From IMG/VR virus record IMGVR_UViG_3300014839_000145, positions 1-23,378 of that record: 23,378 bases of DNA; one strand, given 5' to 3'. Below are positions 13,176-20,932 of the stretch, piece after piece. Below the pieces are notes generated by a model that saw only the letters and a list, made by a program, of their open reading frames with translations, made no database searches and was not told the DNA's origin. Each line of letters begins with the position of its first letter. Position 1 is the first letter of the stretch. A program made the translations under genes and the position numbers. Origin of the DNA: a virus.

Positions 13176-16100
13176 TCTAAGATTGATAAAACAACTATCT
13201 CTATTCCATTAGCCGGCCCTTTAAATGAAGCTCTAGATCCAGAGATGCTTCCTCTTGGCACTACTTTTGCTAGTTCTAATTACATACACGATAAAGTAAA
13301 TCAAATAAGTAAGAGAGCAGGATTTTCTTCTTTAAACGGCAGTAATACTTTAGATAATCCAGTAGCTCTAATGACCTATAAAGATCAGCTACTGGCCTTA
13401 GACAACAACGGAATCAATACTTATTCAGAAACATTAGGTACTTTTAACACTTGTTTAGGTCTATTAATCCCAGTAGACGTAACCACTACTCCTGTTTCTA
13501 ATCCTTTGGGTAGTTGGACCTCAGCAGTAATAGATTCAGCCATTAATGGAAACATATTGCTGGAAGTCTATGAAACTATGGCTCCAGTTACTTATACCGC
13601 TAGTTATCAACCTAATGGAGTCTATTATTCACTTACTGACCTCACTACAAACTCTAAGTTATGTGCTGATGTTAAAATAGGACTCACTCAAGGTACTTTT
13701 AGAGTTCTTTCAAGCGGCGGATATCTTTATATTGTTGGTCAAATAAGTAGAGGCAATAATGAGAATCTAGATATTTACACCTTTAACGCATCGAGTCCTT
13801 TATCTCCAACAGTTACTACCATAAGTACTAGTAGCATTTTTGATGGTGGTGCTCTTGCTTACAGTCAAACACCTGGAGCAATACTTATTACTGCGTATTA
13901 TGGTTCAGCAACTAAAATAATTAAGTTTAATGCTGGTACATATTCGGTAGTTGCTACTGTACCTTTTCAATCAGTTCTAGTGGCTAAAGGCATAGATGAT
14001 CGATACTGGCATTTTATTCATTATAAATATATAGGAGTTGGTAACTATCACATCTGTTGGACCTGTCTCGATTCAACCAATTGGTCTACTGTAAAGAATG
14101 ACGTTCAAATAGAAGCTGATACAGGTGTTGGTTTTACTAACCCAATCGGTATCTGTTCTGACATACATTCAACAGGAGATACTGTTCAGTTCATATGGAA
14201 TGAAGCTTACGCGGGAACAGGTGGTAGTTATAAGTATGTTCGAACCGTCACTTGTAATCTTACTGATGGCTGGGGTTCTGTTACCACACTTTGTAATAAC
14301 GTAAGCATCATAAGTAAGATATTCACTAATAATGGAGCTAATTACTTAACAGTTCTTTATACTTCGGCTGTTTCAGGTATTGTTTCGACTGAACAGACCT
14401 ACTTCGTTATTAACTTAGCAGACGGTAAACCAGTTGCTAGATTCTTATCAGGTTCTGCTTTAGATGATAAATACGTAAGTGCTAAGGGACTTCCTCTTCC
14501 TTGTAATGTAAGTTCTAATGGTTCAATTAATATTCAAGGTAATGGAACCTTAACAGTAACAGGCGAAGGATTCGGAGGTATAGAAACCTCACCAGATGGC
14601 ACTACCTGGACAGCAAGAACCAGTAGCTTCGGATTGAATTCTGTTTATGGCGTTGCTTATGGCAATGGATTGTGGGTGGTAGGAGGCGGTCAAGGAATCA
14701 TTGAAACTTCACCAGATGGTATTACTTGGACTGCTAGAACCAATCATGGCTTCGGAACTAACAATATTGACAGCATTACTTACGGTAACGGTTTCTTTGT
14801 AGCAGTCGGTGGCAATGGAAGCATAGAAACTTCAACTGACGGCATTAACTGGGTAACTAGAAGTAATAGTTTTAGCGGCAATACTGTCTATAGTGCTGCT
14901 TACGGTAATGGCCAATGGGTAGCTGTTGGAGCTGCTGGTAACATAGAGACTTCACCAGACGGGATTGTATGGACCACAAGAAGTAATCATAGCTTCGGAA
15001 CTAACAACATTCGTAGTGTTACTTATGGGAATGGTTTGTTTGTAGCAGTTGGCTATGCTGGAAATATTGAAACATCGACTGATGGCATCAACTGGGTAGC
15101 GCAGACAAATCATGAATTTGGAACTTATAACATTCGCGGTATTGCTTATGCTAATGGTTTGTTTATAGCAGTTGGAAGTGCGGGAAACATAGAAACATCA
15201 ACGGATGGTATCAATTGGATTGCTAGATTAAATGGTTTTAGCACCAATGCTATCTATGGTGTTGCTTATAACGGACAATCCTGGATAGCCGTAGGTGCTG
15301 CTGGAAACATCGAAACTTCACCTGATGGTATAAATTGGACAACTAGATCAGGTAGTATTGGCAATGATATATTTGTTGTTGGTTGTCTCAGCAGTTCTAA
15401 TACTGGTACTGGTTTGAAAAATAATGGCTATACACTCTTTGTACCCGCCATTTACGCAGAAGGTAGTGCTGCTCTTTCTGCTGGTACATATTCGCCTACT
15501 CCTTGTAGAGTTGATCTAGAGTTCTCTATCAGACCATCTCTAGTTGAAGCAGGACAGAATCTACTTATCTCAACAGGTGGTATGGTCTGGGATTTTGATG
15601 GAAGTATCGCAACAGAGAAGAACTTTAATCTTTATCCAGAAATAACAGGCCTAGTAGGAACTACAGGTGCTGTTGGTGGATTCTTTGGTCAGCTTTCTAA
15701 TGGAACGTATGAGGTTCAGATAACCTTTGAATATTTTGACTCTAACAATACACGTCATCAGTCTTCTCCATCTGTTCCGGCAACTATAACTCTTTCTGGT
15801 GGAGGAAGTGCTCAAGCCATTCAGGTATATTATGCCAACCCATCGATGAGTAGAAAGAACTGTACGGTATATGCCTACTGTACTTTGGCAGGACAAACAA
15901 CCCTATATGAAGCAAGCGTAATAACAGCAACCGATACTACTCCAGAAGGGACTATCTGTATCTATAAAGTCGCTAATACGTCTCCATATATTTACACAAC
16001 TGGCGGTATTTCTAGAGCTATAGCACCTCTTGGTTTCAAAAGCGTAACAAGATATGGTGATAGAATATTTGGTTATGCCGGCAATGACACTATCTGGTAT

Positions 16101-17024
16101 AGCAAACAATACACGACTGGATATGCTATTGAATTTACTGATAGGAATACAATGTTCATAGATGTAGATCCAGGAGTAGATCTTGAACTGGTAGAGCAAG
16201 ATGGAGCAGTCTATGTTCTTTCAGAGAATTCTATTCAATGGTTTCAAGGGACACCTAACGACGATACAGGCAATGGTGGAAATATAGCATTACCAGCAAG
16301 AATAGCTAGCTCAACAGGTAGGCAACCTCATACCCCCGTTCTTAAAACAGAAGAGGGGATATTCTTTTTAGGTTCGCGTGGTATGTATCTTCTTCAAAGA
16401 GATGGAAGAACACTAACTCCTAAAGGATTACCAATAGAAGATACGGTAGCTACTGTAACTATTAACTCAGCAGTTATCTCTTACGATAAATACGAGATTA
16501 GATTTACTACTTTAGAGGGTAATAACCTAGTTCTTAACTTTAAAGAGGACAAATGGACAGTTCTTTCTGGACTACCTGCTCTTGATAGCTGTATATGGCA
16601 GGAACACTACATTCTTCTCACTTCGGCGGGTAATATCTGGTATGAAGACCCGACATCAATAGCTGATTGCGGAACATTAATAACAAGTAGTATAACCACT
16701 CCTTGGATTAAACTTAACGGACTACAGGGCTTTCAACGTCTACATCATCTAGGTTTAAAAGGTAATACTTATTCAGCTAGTGGTTTAACGATGAATATAT
16801 CTTATGACTATTCAAAGACACCAACAGAAACTGTAGTAGTTGATACTCTGACTGGATTTGCTAATGATGGAAGCTTTCAAGTAAGACATCATATAGGTAA
16901 GGCCTGTGAAGCTATTCAATTAAACCTTACTGAAACGTGTAGCGGTTATTTTACTTTGAATGAACTAGAACTAGAGATTAGTCAAAAGCAGGGCATCTAC
17001 CGCCGATTAGGAAAGAATTATTAA
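13173..17024 (+). CDS. Tail/neck protein with an inserted seven-blade-type beta-propeller (1283 aa)
   Basis: The largest complete gene, directly after the adaptor. The N-terminal 440 residues and the C-terminal 350 or so have the character of podovirus tail nozzle or packaged-DNA-stabilisation proteins (the P22 gp10 or T7 gp12 type): FIDVDPGVDLELVEQDGAVY, then SENSIQWF, and EGIFFLGSRGMYLLQRDGR near residue 1065. Between about residues 440 and 730 lie seven ETSPDG/ETSTDG-x-x-W motifs, with the Glu at 471, 511, 552, 592, 633, 674 and 714. This is the signature of small BNR-like propeller blades. Such a domain on a tail can bind glycans or stiffen the nozzle. N- and C-terminal assignment rests on position and sequence feel; the propeller is directly visible. 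TCGGCGGG at 16623 encodes Ser1151-Ala-Gly. Confidence 0.78.
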   Translation: MSKIDKTTISIPLAGPLNEALDPEMLPLGTTFASSNYIHDKVNQISKRAGFSSLNGSNTLDNPVALMTYKDQLLALDNNGINTYSETLGTFNTCLGLLIPVDVTTTPVSNPLGSWTSAVIDSAINGNILLEVYETMAPVTYTASYQPNGVYYSLTDLTTNSKLCADVKIGLTQGTFRVLSSGGYLYIVGQISRGNNENLDIYTFNASSPLSPTVTTISTSSIFDGGALAYSQTPGAILITAYYGSATKIIKFNAGTYSVVATVPFQSVLVAKGIDDRYWHFIHYKYIGVGNYHICWTCLDSTNWSTVKNDVQIEADTGVGFTNPIGICSDIHSTGDTVQFIWNEAYAGTGGSYKYVRTVTCNLTDGWGSVTTLCNNVSIISKIFTNNGANYLTVLYTSAVSGIVSTEQTYFVINLADGKPVARFLSGSALDDKYVSAKGLPLPCNVSSNGSINIQGNGTLTVTGEGFGGIETSPDGTTWTARTSSFGLNSVYGVAYGNGLWVVGGGQGIIETSPDGITWTARTNHGFGTNNIDSITYGNGFFVAVGGNGSIETSTDGINWVTRSNSFSGNTVYSAAYGNGQWVAVGAAGNIETSPDGIVWTTRSNHSFGTNNIRSVTYGNGLFVAVGYAGNIETSTDGINWVAQTNHEFGTYNIRGIAYANGLFIAVGSAGNIETSTDGINWIARLNGFSTNAIYGVAYNGQSWIAVGAAGNIETSPDGINWTTRSGSIGNDIFVVGCLSSSNTGTGLKNNGYTLFVPAIYAEGSAALSAGTYSPTPCRVDLEFSIRPSLVEAGQNLLISTGGMVWDFDGSIATEKNFNLYPEITGLVGTTGAVGGFFGQLSNGTYEVQITFEYFDSNNTRHQSSPSVPATITLSGGGSAQAIQVYYANPSMSRKNCTVYAYCTLAGQTTLYEASVITATDTTPEGTICIYKVANTSPYIYTTGGISRAIAPLGFKSVTRYGDRIFGYAGNDTIWYSKQYTTGYAIEFTDRNTMFIDVDPGVDLELVEQDGAVYVLSENSIQWFQGTPNDDTGNGGNIALPARIASSTGRQPHTPVLKTEEGIFFLGSRGMYLLQRDGRTLTPKGLPIEDTVATVTINSAVISYDKYEIRFTTLEGNNLVLNFKEDKWTVLSGLPALDSCIWQEHYILLTSAGNIWYEDPTSIADCGTLITSSITTPWIKLNGLQGFQRLHHLGLKGNTYSASGLTMNISYDYSKTPTETVVVDTLTGFANDGSFQVRHHIGKACEAIQLNLTETCSGYFTLNELELEISQKQGIYRRLGKNY
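14583..15329 (+). repeat. Tandem 120/123-bp coding repeats of propeller blades
   Basis: The GAAAC of each ETS(P/T)DG motif falls at 14583, 14703, 14826, 14946, 15069, 15192 and 15312. Spacings are 120, 123, 120, 123, 123 and 120 bases (40 or 41 residues). Blades of 40 residues begin with a Ser/Phe-rich turn and end in SPDG; blades of 41 begin with NH-x-FGT-x-NI and end in STDG. The order is A B A B B A. Confidence 0.88.
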
Positions 17025-17035
17025 CAGGAGCGACA

Positions 17036-18340
17036 ATGGCAATCAAAAACAACTCAAACTATTCAGACCCAATGGATGGCCAGGACGATAAAACAACTCC
17101 TGGTCTTTCAAAGGCGGCTAATAATACCGCTAATGCTCACACTTCATCTAATACAGCAGAACTTCCAGCTCAACCTCCTCCACAAACTCAAGCACCAAAG
17201 GGAACTGCTATACCACAAGCTGCCGGAACTGCTGCTATTAACGCAATAGCTGGTACTGGTGCTAATATGCAGAATATCCAGAACCAAGCACAAGCATACG
17301 CCAATCAAGCCAACACCAGAACAACTCCAGTTGCTCAAGCAGCCACTAGTAATGCTGCTCAGGTAAACATGGGAGCAAATGTAGGTGCCCAAGAAGAGCA
17401 ACAGGCATTCAATGGTTTGTCTTCCTATGCTAATGGTTCAGCTCCAAGTGCTGCTGCCATACAACAGAAGCAAGGAATAGACTCTACAATAGCTGCTCAA
17501 GCTGCTGCTGCTGGTAGTGCTCGTAATGGAGCAGCAGGAAGTGCTCAGTTCAACTCTATGACAAATATGGCTAATACTGACCAAGCAGCAGTAGGCCAAG
17601 CTGCTGCGTTGCGGGCTAACGAACAACAGGCAGGAATGCAGCAGTTATCGGGTTTAGCTCAAGGAATTCAAGGTCAGAATATTGGACTAGCAACTAATCA
17701 AGCAGGATTAACTGAACAAACTAATCTTTCAAACGCGGGTAATACTCAACAGACTAATCTAGCTAATCAAAATTCAACTCTAGCTAATCAAGCTCAAGCT
17801 AATCAAATGATTCAGCAATATCTGAATACTGGAATGAGCTTACAACAAGCACAACTTCAAGCTGAAACAACAATAGCAAATCAAACTTCACAAAATGAAA
17901 CCAGTATAGCAAATACTGAACAGCAAGGAGTAAATGCTGAGCAGGTAGCCAAAATTCAAGGAACGTATGCTCCCAATACGATGGGTGGATTACTGCTAGG
18001 TGCTGCTGGTGGAGCACTTAGTGGTGCTGCTTCTGGTGGAGCAATGGCCTTAGCATCTGACAAGAATGTTAAAGAGAATATCAATCCCGCCGATAAGAAA
18101 GTATACGACATGTTGAGTAAACTTAAGCCTGTCAGTTTTGATTATAAAGATCCAAAGAATGGAGAAGGGGAACAGACAGGAATAATTGCTCAAGATTTAG
18201 AAAAGAGTAAGGCGGGTAATAATCTGGTAGAAGATACTCCTGATGGTAAGCAAGTAAAAGCTATACCAAGTATAGGAGCTTTGTTTAGTGCTGTAGCAAA
18301 TCTACATCATCGCCTTGATAAAATAGAAAAGAAACGTTAA
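17036..18340 (+). CDS. Ala/Gln-rich virion protein with C-terminal S74-type chaperone domain
   Basis: A 434-residue protein with AGGAG upstream. Residues 1-315 are extraordinarily rich in Ala, Gln, Asn and Gly, with long helical stretches and short repeats (QTNLANQNSTLANQAQANQ). A Gly/Ala hydrophobic segment follows (GGLLLGAAGGALSGAASGG, about 318-336). From Ser341 the sequence becomes SDKNVKENI, YDMLSKLKPVSFDY, TGIIAQDL and a helical end LFSAVANLHHRLDKIE. This is the intramolecular chaperone (peptidase S74) domain that trimerises fibres and in many phages cleaves itself just before the Ser of the SD motif. The helical body is unlike a beta-rich fibre, so it may be an internal or tail-tip protein using the domain for trimerisation. 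Domain call firm, role inferred. Confidence 0.8.
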   Translation: MAIKNNSNYSDPMDGQDDKTTPGLSKAANNTANAHTSSNTAELPAQPPPQTQAPKGTAIPQAAGTAAINAIAGTGANMQNIQNQAQAYANQANTRTTPVAQAATSNAAQVNMGANVGAQEEQQAFNGLSSYANGSAPSAAAIQQKQGIDSTIAAQAAAAGSARNGAAGSAQFNSMTNMANTDQAAVGQAAALRANEQQAGMQQLSGLAQGIQGQNIGLATNQAGLTEQTNLSNAGNTQQTNLANQNSTLANQAQANQMIQQYLNTGMSLQQAQLQAETTIANQTSQNETSIANTEQQGVNAEQVAKIQGTYAPNTMGGLLLGAAGGALSGAASGGAMALASDKNVKENINPADKKVYDMLSKLKPVSFDYKDPKNGEGEQTGIIAQDLEKSKAGNNLVEDTPDGKQVKAIPSIGALFSAVANLHHRLDKIEKKR

Positions 18341-18352
18341 TAGGAGTTACTG

Positions 18353-18862
18353 ATGACTGACGAAGAAGAAGATGACGGATTAGATATCAATAAGTTATCG
18401 GACAAAATCAAAGCTATTCAGTCTAACGATCAAGTAGGTAAAGTGGATACTGATAAGCTTTCTGATCTTGATAAGAAGATAGCTGATACTGGAACTAATG
18501 AACACTTTATTGGATTTAAGAATCTATTGGCTAATTCTAATTTATCGAGTAATCAACCAAGTAATCCGCCGATAAATAATAATAGTAATAATACTCCTCC
18601 AGCTATGAATCCTAATCTAGCTATTGCTCTGAAACGTGTTCAACAGGAATCAGCTCTTCAGAAGAGTATTACTAGTAAACTACACTATGCCCAATCAAAC
18701 AATGGCGTGCCTCTTATTGGAAGTGCTGCTGGCCTAGTCCCTTACGCAGAACTTCAGAAGGCAGGCATAACAGCACCACCTGGAAGCAGTCCTATGGGTA
18801 TTAGTGCTGATGACTTAACACCAGACGAGATGAGCTGGCTGATAAATAAACGAGGCACATAA
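18353..18862 (+). CDS. Hypothetical virion-module protein (169 aa)
   Basis: Starts at ATG 18353 after TAGGAG. The N-terminal third is acidic and Lys/Asp-rich (EEEDDGLDINKLSDKIKAI), the middle is Asn/Pro/Ser-rich and disorder-like, with a run of Asn codons near 18572-18592, and the C-terminal part is more ordered (GVPLIGSAAGLVPYAELQK). It overlaps the next start by one base (TAATG). No family is recognised; position among ejection-type genes suggests a virion or assembly role. A reverse TCGGCGG at 18566 encodes Pro-Pro. Confidence 0.7.
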   Translation: MTDEEEDDGLDINKLSDKIKAIQSNDQVGKVDTDKLSDLDKKIADTGTNEHFIGFKNLLANSNLSSNQPSNPPINNNSNNTPPAMNPNLAIALKRVQQESALQKSITSKLHYAQSNNGVPLIGSAAGLVPYAELQKAGITAPPGSSPMGISADDLTPDEMSWLINKRGT

Positions 18863-19209
18863 TGGACCCAGAAGATATCGACTTCAACACATTTATGGAT
18901 AATGTGAATACTGCTGCTACACCTATTGATAATCCAGCAAATATAACAAGCCCTTCTTTTGTAGGAGAAGCTGGTTCAGAACCAAAGACTGGAACACTAC
19001 CAGATATGCCCACTAATAATGGACACCCAATTCTTGATGCTGCTATTAAAGGGGCTATGAAAGGTGGATCTACTGGCAAGCACTCACCAGTGATAATGGA
19101 TAGTCCTGTAGATCTAACTCCACAACAGGTAGGTCCAGCACAAACAATGGGACCTCCAACTATTCCACCTGACATTTCCGATTGGTGGAAGAAGTATCAT
19201 TCGAGCTAG
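18862..19209 (+). CDS. Hypothetical protein (115 aa)
   Basis: ATG 18862 overlaps the previous stop by one base, so translation is probably coupled. The 115-residue product begins MDPEDIDFNTFMDNVNT and is Pro/Gly/Thr-rich throughout, with many PxxP-like turns (NPANITSPSFVGEAG, IPPDISDWWKKYH at the end). This composition suggests a flexible, disordered protein. No family is recognised. It shares with its upstream neighbour a lack of globular character, and both may be linker or assembly proteins of the ejection module. Confidence 0.66.
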   Translation: MDPEDIDFNTFMDNVNTAATPIDNPANITSPSFVGEAGSEPKTGTLPDMPTNNGHPILDAAIKGAMKGGSTGKHSPVIMDSPVDLTPQQVGPAQTMGPPTIPPDISDWWKKYHSS

Positions 19210-19213
19210 ACAT

Positions 19214-19233
19214 ATACTACACTACGTGTATAT
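19214..19233 (+). other. Small hairpin between genes
   Basis: TACAC and GTGTA (19218-19222 and 19226-19230) enclose a TAC loop, extended by three A:T pairs past one bulged C. It lies in the 49-base gap before the 553-residue gene. No T-run follows, so it is more likely an RNA-stability or processing element than a terminator. Confidence 0.3.
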
Positions 19234-19258
19234 TAATTCTTACCAGGAGCGTTTTTAA

Positions 19259-20920
19259 ATGGCCGATAATACAAATATGATAATTACTGGAGAAGATACT
19301 GACGGTCTTCATCTAACTAATACTCAAACTAATTCTTCTTTCACTATTGATCCAGCAAAGAATCCTCTCGAATATAAATCAGCGAAGTCTATGTTTAAAG
19401 ATACATCAGATCAGCTTAATCTTCTAAGGGATGTTCAAGTACCTGATAGTATTAAGAGTGACAGAAAGAATCTAATACCTAATAATAATCCAGTTCAACC
19501 AGGAACTGCTGCTGTTATTAATCCTACTCAACTACCAGCTACTCCAAAGGTTCCAGTTACACCACAGATAATGCGTCCTGTTCAACCAGGAGATACAGCT
19601 AATACTTATCAATCAGAACCAGTAGGACCAGGTGTAGGTGTTCTTGCTCCTCCACCTACTCCAGTTGTTCCTAATAACTCTATTACTCCAAGTATTGATA
19701 ATTCATTAACTAATATTAATAATCTTCAACAAGGAATGGGAACAGGTGGACTTCAGAATGCTTTCGCTGCTCAACAGCAAGCAACTCAAGCACAGATAGA
19801 CGTACAACAGAAACAAGCAGCCATTCAAGCTGCTAATGCTGACGCTATTGCTCGTCAGAAGTATACCGACTCTTTAGAACTTAAAGCTCAAGAGGGTATA
19901 CGTCAGCAGGCTATCTCTAACCAGATGATGAAGTACCAAGCCACAGTAGATGATGTAAACAATACAAAGATTACACCTTGGGCTTCCAGAGCCTCTACAG
20001 GGGATAAAGTGGGACTAGTTATTGCTGCTATGTTAGCAGGCTTTGGTGGTGGTCTTGCTCATGATCCAGGAGCAGGTATGAGATTAGTTGATGGTGTTCT
20101 TAATAGAGATCTTGAACAACAGAAATCAGATCTTGCTAGTAAACAGAATACGTCTAATCAGTCACTTAACTTGCTAGGTATTATGCGTCAGAACTTTGGT
20201 GATGAAGCAACAGCTCAAGCTGCTACTAGAGCTGCTCAGTATGACGTTCTTCAGTCTCAGTTGAATGCTAAATTAGCAGGTCTACCTGATGCTGCTAAAG
20301 CCAACGGTATGGTTATGATGTCTAATCTAAAAGCAGCACAAGCAGCTCAACTCAATACTCTTCAGTCTGGTTTGACTTCTCAACAGTTACAAGCTGAAAC
20401 ACTTAAAGCAACTCTTGGTATGCACAAAGATGAAATTAATGCTGCTAATCAGAATGCTCAGATTGCTGCTCAAGCTACTGTTGCTAAGAATGCTCAACCT
20501 AAAGAGATACCACTCGATACTATTAAAGATTTATCGGCAAAGAAGTCGGCCGTTAATGAAGCCGAGAATATTTTTGCTGACTTTAAGAAGAATACTATAC
20601 CCATACTTTCACATTGGACTCAGCATATACCCTGGAGTGATTCAGGTGATGAAGCTGCTGCTGCCGATGAATTTGCTGTAAGAATAAACAAAGTATTAAA
20701 TCCAGGAAGCACAGATCCTAAAGACCTAGAAGATGTAAAGAGAAACTATATGCCGCATGTTGGTGAGTTAAGAAGTACAACTGACGAGAAACTTCAAAAG
20801 ATTAAAATGCTTCTACTCAATCAGCATGACCAACTGATTACCGACCTCACGAATATGGGCTACTCTACAGAAGGTCTAAAGAAGAGTAGAGAAATAAAAA
20901 GTAAATCGAACTTCCAATAA
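19259..20920 (+). CDS. Putative internal virion / ejection protein (553 aa)
   Basis: ATG 19259 follows AGGAG. The first 160 residues are Pro/Thr/Asn-rich and disorder-like. Residues about 165-235 are a Gln/Ala-rich coiled coil. A hydrophobic Gly-rich segment follows (DKVGLVIAAMLAGFGGGLAH, about 248-267), then GVLNRDLEQQKSDLASKQN and further long Ala/Gln helices to about 420. The last 130 residues are mixed and charged, with TQHIPWSDSGDEAAAADEF. Long helical proteins with one Gly-zipper segment, encoded after the tail genes, are typical of the internal core or ejection proteins of podoviruses. No lytic-enzyme motif is visible. Function is inferred from composition and place. Confidence 0.62.
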   Translation: MADNTNMIITGEDTDGLHLTNTQTNSSFTIDPAKNPLEYKSAKSMFKDTSDQLNLLRDVQVPDSIKSDRKNLIPNNNPVQPGTAAVINPTQLPATPKVPVTPQIMRPVQPGDTANTYQSEPVGPGVGVLAPPPTPVVPNNSITPSIDNSLTNINNLQQGMGTGGLQNAFAAQQQATQAQIDVQQKQAAIQAANADAIARQKYTDSLELKAQEGIRQQAISNQMMKYQATVDDVNNTKITPWASRASTGDKVGLVIAAMLAGFGGGLAHDPGAGMRLVDGVLNRDLEQQKSDLASKQNTSNQSLNLLGIMRQNFGDEATAQAATRAAQYDVLQSQLNAKLAGLPDAAKANGMVMMSNLKAAQAAQLNTLQSGLTSQQLQAETLKATLGMHKDEINAANQNAQIAAQATVAKNAQPKEIPLDTIKDLSAKKSAVNEAENIFADFKKNTIPILSHWTQHIPWSDSGDEAAAADEFAVRINKVLNPGSTDPKDLEDVKRNYMPHVGELRSTTDEKLQKIKMLLLNQHDQLITDLTNMGYSTEGLKKSREIKSKSNFQ

Positions 20921-20932
20921 GGAATTTATTTA

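Larger units (their letters stand above)
119..18572. repeat. Dispersed short motif family TCGGCGG (14 copies)
   Basis: Exact TCGGCGG occurs on the plus strand at 4151, 6371, 7394, 8772, 9595 and 16623. It occurs on the minus strand (as CCGCCGA) at 119, 784, 1733, 2645, 11704, 17000, 18087 and 18566. The extended consensus by eye is TTTCTTTTCGGCGGRTWAT: a pyrimidine tract, the core, then an AT-rich tail. Related shorter forms with GGCGGG occur at 642, 1783, 3833, 4695, 7866, 9017, 11727, 18211, 21203 and 21352. In a genome this AT-rich, a 7-mer with six G/C positions should be very rare. Copies lie inside genes in several codon frames and also in non-coding gaps. The function is unknown. Confidence 0.75.
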
